This document shows positions 44,388 to 53,213 of a stretch of DNA of 64,000 nt, in pieces. How positions within the stretch are numbered: the first letter of the stretch is position 1; each line of letters starts with the position of its first letter. A program made the translations under genes and the position numbers. The stretch is from assembly GCF_002409645.1 (NCBI RefSeq), contig NZ_DHNR01000005.1, positions 205,679-269,678 on the forward strand, in the 5' to 3' direction. The notes below the pieces were generated by a model. The model saw only the letters and a list, made by a program, of their open reading frames with translations. It had not been told where the DNA came from and did no database searches. Source of the stretch: Acetobacter sp. UBA5411. Its GTDB lineage: Bacteria; Pseudomonadota; Alphaproteobacteria; Acetobacterales; Acetobacteraceae.

Positions 44388-45203
44388 TTACACCATTTTT
44401 TTACCAAGTAACGCAGACAATCGCCACCACAGTACATACAGGCCAAAACGAGGTAGCCCCAGCAGATATCGACGCCACAGTCTTGTTGGCTCACGGCTCA
44501 GTCTGACTAGCCATTCAAGCCCCAGATTCGCAACCCATCTCGGAGGCCGCGATACACGTCCGGCAGCATGATCGACGAGAGCACCAGCCGTGATCGCCAC
44601 CATTGGCGGAAGTCTGTCCCAATTATCCCACAACCATCGTTCCTGACGCGGCATGCCCATATTGAGCAGAAGTACCGATGGTTTGGCCGCTACAATCTTT
44701 GCGAGAACCGTCTCAGATTCCGGGCTGCCAGGAGTGGCGTCAAAAAAACCATGCTGAACACCGGCAGTCCGACAGCCATATTTCGCGGCAAAGGCTGCCG
44801 CGCCTTTTTCAGCAACTTCCTGCTCTCCGCCCAGCCAGAAAATATCTGCCTTCCCACCTAGGGCAGACAGCATGTTGCCAATCCATTCGGGTGGCGTTGT
44901 CCTGTGCAGATTCTTGCCCGTCAGGAACATTGATGCCAACTGGACACCGGCACCATCGCAAAACGCGATTTCAGCCTTATCAAAAAGCTCTCGGAGCCAA
45001 GGCTGCTTTTGAGAAAGCGTTACACAGTGGGCATTCGCATTGATAACTCTCGCCGCACCATTCTGCCTTACAGTTTCTATCAGACAGGCGACAATATCTT
45101 CACGAGGAATATCCATCAGGTTCAGCCCCATGACCCCGACGACTGGGTAATCATGGCCACAGAACCGTTTGTACTTTTCCTTGGGCATAACGTCAGAATG
45201 CAT
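44388..45203 (-). CDS. WecG/TagA/CpsF-family glycosyltransferase
   Basis: 271 residues of GT family 26. Diagnostic motifs are VINANAHCVTLSQKQPWLRE, FCDGAGVQLASMFL, IFWLGGEQEVAEKGA, and LLNMGMPRQERWLWDN followed by AITAGALVDHAAG. Relatives include WecG and GumM, which transfer ManNAcA or glucuronic acid to lipid-linked sugars. The start overlaps the end of the upstream phosphotransferase gene by 11 bases. The ATG at 45188 is an alternative. Confidence 0.88.
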   Translation of the reverse strand: MHSDVMPKEKYKRFCGHDYPVVGVMGLNLMDIPREDIVACLIETVRQNGAARVINANAHCVTLSQKQPWLRELFDKAEIAFCDGAGVQLASMFLTGKNLHRTTPPEWIGNMLSALGGKADIFWLGGEQEVAEKGAAAFAAKYGCRTAGVQHGFFDATPGSPESETVLAKIVAAKPSVLLLNMGMPRQERWLWDNWDRLPPMVAITAGALVDHAAGRVSRPPRWVANLGLEWLVRLSREPTRLWRRYLLGLPRFGLYVLWWRLSALLGKKMV

Positions 45204-46701
45204 GACGACTGAAGACCTCCCTGACGATGGTCAGAATCATGATCCTGAAATCAAAGACAAGAGACCAGCGGCGGATATAATCAAGATCGTAAGCCACCCT
45301 CTTTTTCAGGTCGTCAATCGTGACAAGCTCACCACGGGCACCATTGATCTGCGCCCAACCGGTGATGCCGGGTTTGACATGATAACGCAAAACATATTCG
45401 GCCAGAGCGTCATCCAGCAACAGACCTCCGGCACGGGTGTGAGGCGCATGAGGTCTGGGGCCGACCAGCGACATTTCCCCCTTGAGCACATTCAGCAGTT
45501 GGGGAACCTCGTCAATACTCAGACGTCGCAACCATTTTCCGATACGCGTCACACGGGGATCGTCACGGCTTGTCTGACGTTCCGCCATAAAATCCGACAT
45601 ATGAGTATGCATGGAACGGAACTTGTAGACCATGAACTCCCTGCCATTCTTTCCGATCCGGGGCTGTCGAAAGAAAACAGGGCCTTTCGAATCACACTTT
45701 ATGGCAATCGCAACGCCGATGAGAAACGGGAGGAGAAAGATGGAAACGCAGAGAGCCAGAATAAAATCGACGATCGCTTTCTCAATAAGCTGAACATCGG
45801 AAAGCGGCCGTCTCTGAATCACAAAGACCGCATTCTCACCCAGAAATTCACAGGGAAGAACACGGTCAAAACCAGAGACGAGATGGGGCGTGACATAAAT
45901 ATCAGAAAGCACAGGTTTCAGACCAACCGCTACAGTACGAACCTTGGTTTCTGAATCACCCGTTTCCGGAAAAGCCAGAATGATCGCATGCAGCGCCTCC
46001 CGACGGCTCCTGTGAATCAGATCATCAAGCGTTCCATCCAGTTTTCGATCAGCATCATAATGTGAATCATCATCGAATTGACCGAAGAGAGAATAGGCCT
46101 GTCCTGCATCTGAACACAGGCGGTTCACCAGATCCGTGGCCACAGCTCCCGTCCCCACAATAGCAACCCGACGGCGCAGCTTGGCCACGATGGAGGGCTG
46201 GTGCAGGCAGAATGTCAGCACTGACCTTTCGACGGAAAGCGCAATACATACAAACAGCGCCCACACGGCAGCCATTTTCAGTGACGCGATCCCATCCGAC
46301 AACAGAATGGCCGAGAAACAGACATACGCAATGCATGCAGCAAAAACGGGCGTAATCAGATAACGAATCTGCGCTTTGGCGCGCCTGATTTTTGGAAAGG
46401 CAAGCAGCTTTGACTTTTTTGGAAAAAGACAGAAAACTACAACAGCGACCAAACTAGCCGCCTCCACGCCCCTTTCTCCAGAATGAGCAAAAGGGCTCTG
46501 CTCAAACCAGTCTGCAACCAGCGTTCCGGCAGCGACGGAAATGGCATCCAGACAGCGGACGACCATCGCCAGAACACTGTGCAGATAAGGGTAAGGCTCC
46601 CTCAATAATTGGCGTATAGCCGGAGTCTGCACCAATGGCTGAGTCTCCTCAAAGCCAGAGGCCGCATAACCTGAGTCCACAACCAAGCGCCGGTCACTCA
46701 T
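45193..46701 (-). CDS. Exopolysaccharide polyprenyl glycosylphosphotransferase (initiating enzyme, GumD/WcaJ-like)
   Basis: About 502 residues with N-terminal membrane spans, a Rossmann-like CoA_binding_3 domain (VAIVGTGAVATDLVNRL) and the C-terminal bacterial sugar transferase domain. The latter has KCDSKGPVFFRQPRIGKNG, MVYKFRSMH, RIGKWLRRLSIDEVPQLLNVL and MSLVGPRPH. It transfers a hexose-1-phosphate to undecaprenyl phosphate, starting repeat-unit synthesis. The ATG at 46701 has GGGAGAG 9 bases upstream; 46707 and the GTG at 46722 are alternatives. First gene of the operon. Confidence 0.9.
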   Translation of the reverse strand: MSDRRLVVDSGYAASGFEETQPLVQTPAIRQLLREPYPYLHSVLAMVVRCLDAISVAAGTLVADWFEQSPFAHSGERGVEAASLVAVVVFCLFPKKSKLLAFPKIRRAKAQIRYLITPVFAACIAYVCFSAILLSDGIASLKMAAVWALFVCIALSVERSVLTFCLHQPSIVAKLRRRVAIVGTGAVATDLVNRLCSDAGQAYSLFGQFDDDSHYDADRKLDGTLDDLIHRSRREALHAIILAFPETGDSETKVRTVAVGLKPVLSDIYVTPHLVSGFDRVLPCEFLGENAVFVIQRRPLSDVQLIEKAIVDFILALCVSIFLLPFLIGVAIAIKCDSKGPVFFRQPRIGKNGREFMVYKFRSMHTHMSDFMAERQTSRDDPRVTRIGKWLRRLSIDEVPQLLNVLKGEMSLVGPRPHAPHTRAGGLLLDDALAEYVLRYHVKPGITGWAQINGARGELVTIDDLKKRVAYDLDYIRRWSLVFDFRIMILTIVREVFSRHAF

Positions 46702-47058
46702 CAGCATCCACTCTCCCGACACATAGCGGACGGCCTTACACCACCCAATCAGTCATCGTCACTGAGCGGTTTAAAAAGATATAACTCCGCTGCAGATTTC
46801 TCAAGAGGAGAAAGATAAGCATTTGCAACGAAACCATTTATAAACGCGCCCTTACACCATACGAAGTGAATATTTCAAATCGTTGACGCCTATCTTTATC
46901 CGGACGTTTCAAAAAAAACTGAAACCCGAAACGTCCAAAGATATCCGCTCAATGTTTATTCCGATGTCTTATTAATCGTCCCTACCCACAAGGACATGCA
47001 TAAAAACGACTGGAACGCCGTAACAACCAGCCGTTTTCACCTACATTGAAAAATAACT
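46702..47058. other. Intergenic region upstream of the EPS operon
   Basis: About 350 bases without a gene, expected to hold the EPS operon promoter and the 3' end of the hpnR-like transcript. It contains the stem-loop listed at 46902-46936. Confidence 0.5.
46902..46936. repeat. Inverted repeat between hpnR-like gene and EPS operon
   Basis: GGACGTTTC (46902-46910) and GAAACGTCC (46928-46936) are perfect 9-bp arms around a 17-base loop with an A8 run. Also GTTTC/GAAAC can pair inside the loop as a competing stem. It lies about 120 bases after the hpnR-like stop and 200 bases before the EPS start, so it may be a terminator, operator or leader structure. Confidence 0.5.
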
Positions 47059-48597
47059 TCAGGCCTCAGCCCCCATACGAGTCTGATCCACAAATTTTTC
47101 AGTATCATCATCCAGAGTACGGGATTTTCTTCCTCCAGGACCATGAACATACAGTTCCTTGACGTTCATCTTATCAACAACGTCCGGCTGAATCGGCATT
47201 TCATAGCGCGGCCTGCGCATATGATCCGCCAGCTGCAGCTTGGGATTGAAGACGGAGTTGAACTTCCAGATCATCTTGACGAAGTTCGTCTGCCCCTTGC
47301 TCAGCAGACGGGCGGCGATACCGACCGTGTCGCGAAGAGCCGACCACCCCATGTGCTTGGTGTTCAAAACCTGCTGGGTTTTCACCAACTCTTCATAAAA
47401 CTCGGGAAGAGACAGAGTCGTCGGCAGAACCGCGTGCTGAATGTCAAACAAACGATAATCGCGCGTGGTCAGACGACGCGCTTCCTTGTGCCATATCTCG
47501 GTGCCCGGATAAGGCGTCGTCACCGAAATATTGACGATATCCGGAATCTCCAGACACCACTGACGGATCGTTTCAAAGCGCTCTTTTGTCCATGACGGGT
47601 CTGCAATAAGGTTGATCGCCACCATCAGCCCCAGTGAACGGGCATACTCCAGCGCTTCAAAGTTGCGATCCACAGAAACACGCTTACGGAACTTTTTCAG
47701 CCCCTCTTCATCGACCGCTTCAAGACCAATGAAGATATAACTGAGGCCGATCTCACTCCATTCCTTGAACACTTCCTTGTTGCGGAGGAGAACGTCCGCA
47801 CGGGTTTCAAGGTAATATTCCTTCTTGATGCCACGCTTACGGATCTCCGCAGCGATCGCAAGACCATGCTCGGCATGAACAAAGGCAACGTCATCAACGA
47901 TGAAGACGCCGGGCTCCTTCAGAGCTTCAAGCTCATCAGCGATGACCTTCGGGTCAGCCGTACGATAGGAACGGCCATAGAACGTCCAAGCGCTACAGAA
48001 CGTGCAATCCCAAGGGCAGCCACGTGCAAATTCGATGGAAGCCGCCGGATCGAGCGTGCCGATGAAATACTTGTTCCGGTGACGCAGCAGGTCACGGGCC
48101 GGCCGTACCTCGTCAAGGCTTTTGACGAATGTCGGAGGCGGCCCTTCGAACTTGGTCGTGACAACACCCGGAACCTGAGAAATATCCCCGTTTAGCCAGC
48201 CTTCGAGTAGCGGGCCAATGCTGGGCTCGCCTTCGCCCTTGAGAATACAGTCGATCGCGCCTTCCGACAGACCGAGAACGTCCTGCGGAATAAAGGAAAC
48301 GGAATGGCCTCCCACGATGGTGAAACAATCCGGAAAACGATCTTTTGTCTCCTTACAGAGATCGACGATTTCAGGGATGTTCGCCAGATAATTACCGCAG
48401 AAGCAGATAGCGTCAGGACGGAACTCCTCGACCAGCTTCCAGTAATCCTTATGCTTCTCAACCTGTAAATCTATGAGCTGCACATCATGACCTGCGTTTC
48501 TCGCAGCACCCGCTACCAGCTCAAGCCCAAGAGGCTCCAGTCTCAGAAACACTCTTGTGTACATCAATGCGCTTGGATGTACCGCCAAAAGTTTCAT
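47059..48597 (-). CDS. hpnR: B12-binding radical SAM protein, probable hopanoid C-3 methylase
   Basis: 512 residues. An N-terminal cobalamin-binding domain (about 1-140: LGLELVAGAARNAGHDVQLID, CFCGNYLANIPEIVDL, FTIVGGHSVSF) precedes a radical SAM domain with the 4Fe-4S motif C194-x3-C198-x2-C201 in ARGCPWDCTFCSAW. The opening MKLLAVHPSALMYTRVF and overall length recall HpnR, which methylates the A ring of hopanoids at C-3, a typical lipid trait of acetic acid bacteria. HpnJ or another B12 radical SAM methylase is an alternative; no other hopanoid genes flank it. It would need cobalamin and a reductant. Confidence 0.75.
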   Translation of the reverse strand: MKLLAVHPSALMYTRVFLRLEPLGLELVAGAARNAGHDVQLIDLQVEKHKDYWKLVEEFRPDAICFCGNYLANIPEIVDLCKETKDRFPDCFTIVGGHSVSFIPQDVLGLSEGAIDCILKGEGEPSIGPLLEGWLNGDISQVPGVVTTKFEGPPPTFVKSLDEVRPARDLLRHRNKYFIGTLDPAASIEFARGCPWDCTFCSAWTFYGRSYRTADPKVIADELEALKEPGVFIVDDVAFVHAEHGLAIAAEIRKRGIKKEYYLETRADVLLRNKEVFKEWSEIGLSYIFIGLEAVDEEGLKKFRKRVSVDRNFEALEYARSLGLMVAINLIADPSWTKERFETIRQWCLEIPDIVNISVTTPYPGTEIWHKEARRLTTRDYRLFDIQHAVLPTTLSLPEFYEELVKTQQVLNTKHMGWSALRDTVGIAARLLSKGQTNFVKMIWKFNSVFNPKLQLADHMRRPRYEMPIQPDVVDKMNVKELYVHGPGGRKSRTLDDDTEKFVDQTRMGAEA

Positions 48598-48702
48598 TGT
48601 GTCGCCTCCGGGATGTCACTTCAGTATTCTTGTTACGTATTGTCGACTAAATAAGAGCTATTGTCACACGTTTAAGGGAAATACCTCCTATTCATTAAGA
48701 GG

Positions 48703-49050
48703 TTACCGAGGCTTGCTCTGCCCGGAATCCGGCTTCCCATAAGTGACTTCCGTATCGGGTGTCGCGTTGGATGTGCCGGGTTTCGGCATCGCTGTGCCAG
48801 CATAAGGCGCAGGCTCATAGCCCTCCCTTACACCCCCGCCGGCAGGCGGCGTCTTATAGTTCGCCTCCCGCTCGTGGCGCTCTTCCGCCTCAGCGGCTTC
48901 GGGAATATTGCGACCGGGACGTTCCGGCGGAACATCGATATTGTCCCCGGCCCTCGGGTCAGTCCCGGACAGCCCGCAGGATGCCAGAAAGGCGACGGGC
49001 GTGAAAACCAGAACCCATCGCGACACATTCATTATGGCCGGACGACACAT
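48703..49050 (-). CDS. Small proline-rich lipoprotein of unknown function
   Basis: About 115 residues. A lipoprotein signal with lipobox FLASC (Cys near residue 25) is followed by a hydrophilic, Pro/Glu/Gly-rich mature part without predicted fold (VPPERPGRN, EAEERHEREANY, GKPDSGQSKPR). The ATG at 49050 has GAGAG upstream; the ATG at 49032 is possible. No family recognised. It follows the Trm112 gene and is probably its distal cotranscript. Confidence 0.6.
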   Translation of the reverse strand: MCRPAIMNVSRWVLVFTPVAFLASCGLSGTDPRAGDNIDVPPERPGRNIPEAAEAEERHEREANYKTPPAGGGVREGYEPAPYAGTAMPKPGTSNATPDTEVTYGKPDSGQSKPR

Positions 49051-49078
49051 CGCACTCTCTAAGCCGCAGACGTCCTGA

Positions 49079-49267
49079 TCAAAGTGCGCGGGCTTCTTCC
49101 GGCAGCATGATCGGAATCCCATCCCGAACCGGGAAAGCCAGACCGGCCCGTTCGCTGATCAGCTCCGAAGCCTCACGATCATAGATCAGCGGCCCTTTTG
49201 TCACCGGGCAGACAAGGAGAGACAGAAGCCGCTGATCCAGAGGGGGCGAAGTCTCGGTGGTCGTCAT
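49079..49267 (-). CDS. Trm112/YcaR-family small protein
   Basis: 62 residues with the bacterial Trm112 signature [17 protein letters not shown] near the N-terminus and [18 protein letters not shown] near the C-terminus. The zinc-site second Cys pair is incomplete (one CP.. motif), as in many proteobacterial members. Eukaryotic Trm112 activates methyltransferases; the bacterial role is unclear. The ATG at 49267 follows GGAG by 6 bases. Confidence 0.85.
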   Translation of the reverse strand: MTTTETSPPLDQRLLSLLVCPVTKGPLIYDREASELISERAGLAFPVRDGIPIMLPEEARAL

Positions 49268-49296
49268 GACTGTCTCCAAAAAAACAAACAGAAATT

Positions 49297-50013
49297 CTAT
49301 ACTGGCCGGGCGCCGCCGTTCTGTGATCCAGAGAGATCAAGAAGCGACTGCAACACCCGCGCCCGTTCGGTCAGCGTATCCGCCTCAAGCAATGCCTGTT
49401 TTTCCGGCGAAGGGAAAGGACAGATCATCGGCAGCGCAACCAGAAGGGCGTCATCCGCCATCTGATCGATCACTTCCCACCGCACCCCCATGCCGCGGGA
49501 CTCAAAATACTCCTTGAGCGATTCCAGCAGCAGTTTCCGATCAAATGGCGCAGAAGGAATCTCGTTCAGGTCACCTGCATACGCAGAAACATCGATACGG
49601 GCGCGACGATAACCGCGCGCACCTTCACTCTCGCGCAGATACCGGAAGCGACTGATACCCGTCAGTGTAATGGCATATGTATTGTCCAGCCGCTCCACAA
49701 ACGATGTGATGCGACCGATGCACCCCACCTCAAACAGATGCGGCTCGGCAGCGAAATCCTCATCGTCATCAATTTCGCTGAATGGCTGGATGATGCCGAT
49801 CAGTCTCTGATCGGCAAGCGCATCCTCAATCAGTCCGATATACCGCGGCTCAAACACATTCAGTGGCAACTTTCCCCGTGGTAGCAGCAACGTGCCGAAC
49901 AAGGGAAACAGCCCTATTTCCGCTGGAAGGTCCGCAAGGGTGATGTCACCGAGGCGGGGCACTCTCCGCGGGGTATTGTCATCGAAAAAGTGAGAACCGG
50001 TAGCCAGACCCAT
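49297..50013 (-). CDS. LON substrate-binding-domain protein
   Basis: 238 residues comprising a stand-alone Lon N-terminal domain: [34 protein letters not shown] (cited by F-P-L-x-x-x-L-L-P-x-x-x-L-x-L-x-V-F-E-P-R-Y), then [20 protein letters not shown] and GISRFRYL. No ATPase or protease part, so it is an independent adaptor-like protein. In alphaproteobacteria it commonly lies between a thioredoxin-TPR gene and trm112, exactly as here, with 6 bases from the thioredoxin gene. Confidence 0.88.
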   Translation of the reverse strand: MGLATGSHFFDDNTPRRVPRLGDITLADLPAEIGLFPLFGTLLLPRGKLPLNVFEPRYIGLIEDALADQRLIGIIQPFSEIDDDEDFAAEPHLFEVGCIGRITSFVERLDNTYAITLTGISRFRYLRESEGARGYRRARIDVSAYAGDLNEIPSAPFDRKLLLESLKEYFESRGMGVRWEVIDQMADDALLVALPMICPFPSPEKQALLEADTLTERARVLQSLLDLSGSQNGGARPV

Positions 50014-50019
50014 TCCTCC

Positions 50020-51027
50020 TCAGGAGAACAGCATGGAAGAGAGACGACGACGCGACGACACGGTCGCCGGGTCCGTATGGCCCCATGCCTCAAAGAACTT
50101 GAACAGCAGCTGCTTGGCAGCGCCTTCTTTCCAGTCACGATCCGCCTTGATGATCGCCAGAAGCTCGGAAGCAGCCTCTTCGCGGTGACCGGCGACATTC
50201 AGTGCGTTGGCAAGATCCATCCGTGCTTCAAAGTCGTCAGGATTGGCCGCAATGCGCTTGCGAAGCTCATCGGCTTCCCCGGCGACCTTCCGGCCCTCAC
50301 GCTTCAGTTCAAGCTCGGCCCGCGCACCTTCGATCTCCGGATGCGTCGCAATGGCCGCCGGCACATCGGCCAGAGCCGCCGCTGCCGCTTCCTCATCGTC
50401 CAGCGCCATCATGGCGCGGATGAGGCCACCCCAAGCCGCAGGATTCTCGGCTTCATCTTCCAGAACAGAGGAATAAAGCTCGGCAGCACGGGCAGGCTCT
50501 CCCGCTTCCATCGCCGCACCAGCTTCAACCAGAAGATCGGCACTCGGAAGCGTGCCACCACCAGCTGCTTTCAGAACTGTTTCGACGAACTGCTTGACCT
50601 GACTTTCCGGAAGCGCCCCCTGAAACAGGTCCAAAATCTGCCCTTTCCAGAAAGCCGCCACCATCGGGATGGATTGAAGCGGCAGTCCCACACGGGTCAG
50701 CTGCGCGGCAAGATTGCGGTTGGCCTCGATATCGACCTTGACGAGTCTGACCCGTCCCTTGGCCGCCGTGACCACACGCTCGATAACCGGCGTGAGCTGT
50801 TTGCAGGGACCACACCAGTCAGCCCAGAAATCGACAAGAACCGGCACATTGCGGCTGGCTTCCAGCACGATCTGCATGAAATTGGCTTCGGTGCCATCCA
50901 TGATGATGTCACCGCCAGCCTTCTGACCGGGAGCCGTTCCCGGAGTCACTGGGGTCGTCTCCCCGTGCCGGCCGGCTCCGCTACCGGTGGGAGGCGCTGA
51001 ACGGTTCTGGCCGATTATATAATCCAT
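50020..51027 (-). CDS. Thioredoxin-domain co-chaperone with TPR tail (YbbN/CnoX-like)
   Basis: 335 residues. A thioredoxin fold (about 40-150) has the active site ADWCGPCKQL (Cys72, Cys75), unlike E. coli YbbN whose site is altered to SQHC. A C-terminal helical region contains TPR-like repeats (PARAAELYSSVLEDEAENPAAW, AGEADELRKRIAANPDDFEARMDLA, each cited as helix pairs). Family members are chaperedoxins that protect substrates from overoxidation and pass them to GroEL. The intact CxxC suggests redox activity too. The ATG at 51027 was taken over the TTG nine bases upstream. Confidence 0.85.
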   Translation of the reverse strand: MDYIIGQNRSAPPTGSGAGRHGETTPVTPGTAPGQKAGGDIIMDGTEANFMQIVLEASRNVPVLVDFWADWCGPCKQLTPVIERVVTAAKGRVRLVKVDIEANRNLAAQLTRVGLPLQSIPMVAAFWKGQILDLFQGALPESQVKQFVETVLKAAGGGTLPSADLLVEAGAAMEAGEPARAAELYSSVLEDEAENPAAWGGLIRAMMALDDEEAAAAALADVPAAIATHPEIEGARAELELKREGRKVAGEADELRKRIAANPDDFEARMDLANALNVAGHREEAASELLAIIKADRDWKEGAAKQLLFKFFEAWGHTDPATVSSRRRLSSMLFS

Positions 51028-51307
51028 CGTCTGCAATCCTGCCTTCCTGAAACCGCCACACGCCTGCCCGCACCAGACTCAGCTTGGTTCTGGCTCAGGT
51101 TTAGCGCAGGGACGCGAAAACAGAAACCCGCCTTCAGAGTGAACGTCCTCATCAGGCAGGCTCCTCAAAACTTCACCGTACCGTCGCATTCTCCGAAAAG
51201 AGGATAAGCGACCGCCACAGTTATGCCTTTCAGGTGGATTGAAGGCAGGATCGTTTCAAGAGGGGGACAGCCATGACACGAACAGCGTGTCCCCTCCCCT
51301 GCTTCGA

Positions 51308-52039
51308 TCAGGCCAGCAGGCCGCCATCCACAGGGATGGCCGCGCCTGTGACATATCCGGCATCCGGGCGGGCAAGGAACGCCACCATGCGGGCGATGTC
51401 ACCGACATGACCGTAAGCGCCCGTCGCAACGAAGCCCGCAAGCGCCGCCGCGCCCTCTGCATCCGCCGGGTTCATGTCGGTATCGATCGGGCCGGGCTCA
51501 ACCACGTTGATGGTGATGCCTTTCTTGCCGAGATCACGAGCAGCACCCTGCGCAAAGCCACGCAGCGCCGCTTTTGTCGCGCCATAGAGAGACAGGCCGG
51601 GGAACGGCAGACGCCCTGCGAAAGCTGAGCCCATCAGGATGATGCGACCACCGCTCTTCATGTGCTGGAGCGCTTCCCGTGTCTCGATCATGACACCGCG
51701 GACGTTGAGGTTCAGAACTTTCTCGATATCCTCAATGCTGGCCTGATCGATGGTTGTGTATGGATAAGCGCCCGCGTTGCACACCAGCGCGTCAATCCGT
51801 CCAAAGTGCTTCACGGTTTCCGCGATGATCTTCTTGTTGCCCTCAACCGTCGCGCCATCGGCCTGAATGGCCTTGGCTTTCCGCCCAATCTGCTCGATTT
51901 TCTTGCACAACTCGTTGGCCTGCGCCTCGCTTCGCGCATAGGAAAACGCGATATCGAAGCCATCTCTGGCGAGATGCTCTGCAACAGCAGCACCAATGCC
52001 ACGGCTTCCGCCGGTAATAACAGCAATACGATCAGTCAT
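51308..52039 (-). CDS. SDR-family NAD(P)-dependent oxidoreductase
   Basis: 243-residue classical short-chain dehydrogenase. The cofactor motif AVITGGSRGIGAAVA is at the N-terminus, NAG at about residue 88 (VCNAGAYPY), the catalytic Ser-Tyr-Lys as GSAFAGRLPFPGLSLYGATKAALRG (Tyr-x3-Lys), and PGPIDTDMNP. It ends YVTGAAIPVDGGLLA. The substrate is not predictable. It is divergent from an AraC regulator across 205 bases, which probably controls it. Confidence 0.9.
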   Translation of the reverse strand: MTDRIAVITGGSRGIGAAVAEHLARDGFDIAFSYARSEAQANELCKKIEQIGRKAKAIQADGATVEGNKKIIAETVKHFGRIDALVCNAGAYPYTTIDQASIEDIEKVLNLNVRGVMIETREALQHMKSGGRIILMGSAFAGRLPFPGLSLYGATKAALRGFAQGAARDLGKKGITINVVEPGPIDTDMNPADAEGAAALAGFVATGAYGHVGDIARMVAFLARPDAGYVTGAAIPVDGGLLA

Positions 52040-52244
52040 GGTTGATATCCCCGTTTTCAATGATGTCGAGAGAGACTTTCGGCCACACAGGATGACAAAC
52101 AGCAAGACGAACCATCATCACCACACACAGCCTACTTACGCCTTCATGCTGTGAGGTTTGCGCTCAAAAGGCATGAATGGGATAGAATGATCTTCCTAAA
52201 AAATTGCCTGATTTTCTACAGAGACAACCGTCCGGACTGTATTC

Positions 52245-53171
52245 ATGACCTCTGAGACCCTCAGAAAAATCCAGTCACGCGTCGCCGCTCTCTGTCAGGA
52301 GAAGGTCGTCAGAACCAACATCTCCTGCCTGACACTCTACAAATCCGAGCGGAAAACAGATCCTGTTCTCTTCGTTTACGAACCCCGCATTTACATCGTC
52401 GTGCAGGGCAGCAAGCAGGTCTCTCTTTACGACAGAATCTACTACTATAATGAGCGCCAGTATCTCGTCTCGACCGTCGATCTGCCGGTCTCAGGCATGA
52501 TCACCGAGGCATCGCCCGAAAAACCCTACCTCGCAGCCTGTATTTCCTTTTCTCCGCTGGAAATTCTCGAGGTGATCGAAGCATGCGGCACCGATGCCAT
52601 GCCCCGTCCTTCTTCCCGTTCAGGAATGGGACTCAGCGCATTGACCGATGATCTTCTCGATACGGTCCTACGGTTGCTGAATTGTCTCGGCTCTGAACAG
52701 GACGTTCATTTTCTCGCGCCCCTGATCAAAAAGGAAATCATCTATCGGATGCTTGCGGGGGAGCAGGGGAAAACGCTGTATGACATTGCCAATGACCGGA
52801 GCGACCTGTCTGGCATCAATCGCGCCATCGCCTTTCTGAGACAGAGTTTCTCGGAAAATGGCGATATGACTACCCTGCCCTCTCTTGCCGGGATGAGTCG
52901 CTCCCGCTTCTACAAAAAGTTCCAGCAGGCCACCAACCTGACTCCCCTGCAATACCGTCTTCGTCTACGGATGCAGGAAGCCCGCCGTATGCTGCTTCAT
53001 GACGTCATGTCCGTGGCGGAAATCGGATTCCGAGTGGGGTATGAAAGTCCTTCCCAGTTCAATCGGGAATACAGGAAGGTGTTCGGTCTGCCGCCTCATG
53101 CCGACATGAAACGGATCCGCACGATCGGTATCGATCGCTACAAGGATGAAAACGAAGCGATCTGGCGGTAA
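52245..53171 (+). CDS. AraC-family transcriptional regulator
   Basis: 308 residues. The N-terminal AraC_N-type domain includes LTLYKSERKTDPVLFVYEPRIYIVVQGSK (cited by its Y-E-P-x-I-x-x-V-x-Q-G core) and is followed by two C-terminal helix-turn-helix motifs: LAGMSRSRFYKKFQQATNL and VAEIGFRVGYESPSQFNREYRKVFG. Regulators of this subfamily usually activate the adjacent divergent oxidoreductase gene, here the SDR. Confidence 0.88.
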   Translation: MTSETLRKIQSRVAALCQEKVVRTNISCLTLYKSERKTDPVLFVYEPRIYIVVQGSKQVSLYDRIYYYNERQYLVSTVDLPVSGMITEASPEKPYLAACISFSPLEILEVIEACGTDAMPRPSSRSGMGLSALTDDLLDTVLRLLNCLGSEQDVHFLAPLIKKEIIYRMLAGEQGKTLYDIANDRSDLSGINRAIAFLRQSFSENGDMTTLPSLAGMSRSRFYKKFQQATNLTPLQYRLRLRMQEARRMLLHDVMSVAEIGFRVGYESPSQFNREYRKVFGLPPHADMKRIRTIGIDRYKDENEAIWR

Positions 53172-53213
53172 GTTTCGCAATTTCTGTGAAGCGCGGAGAG
53201 TTCTAAAAGAACC

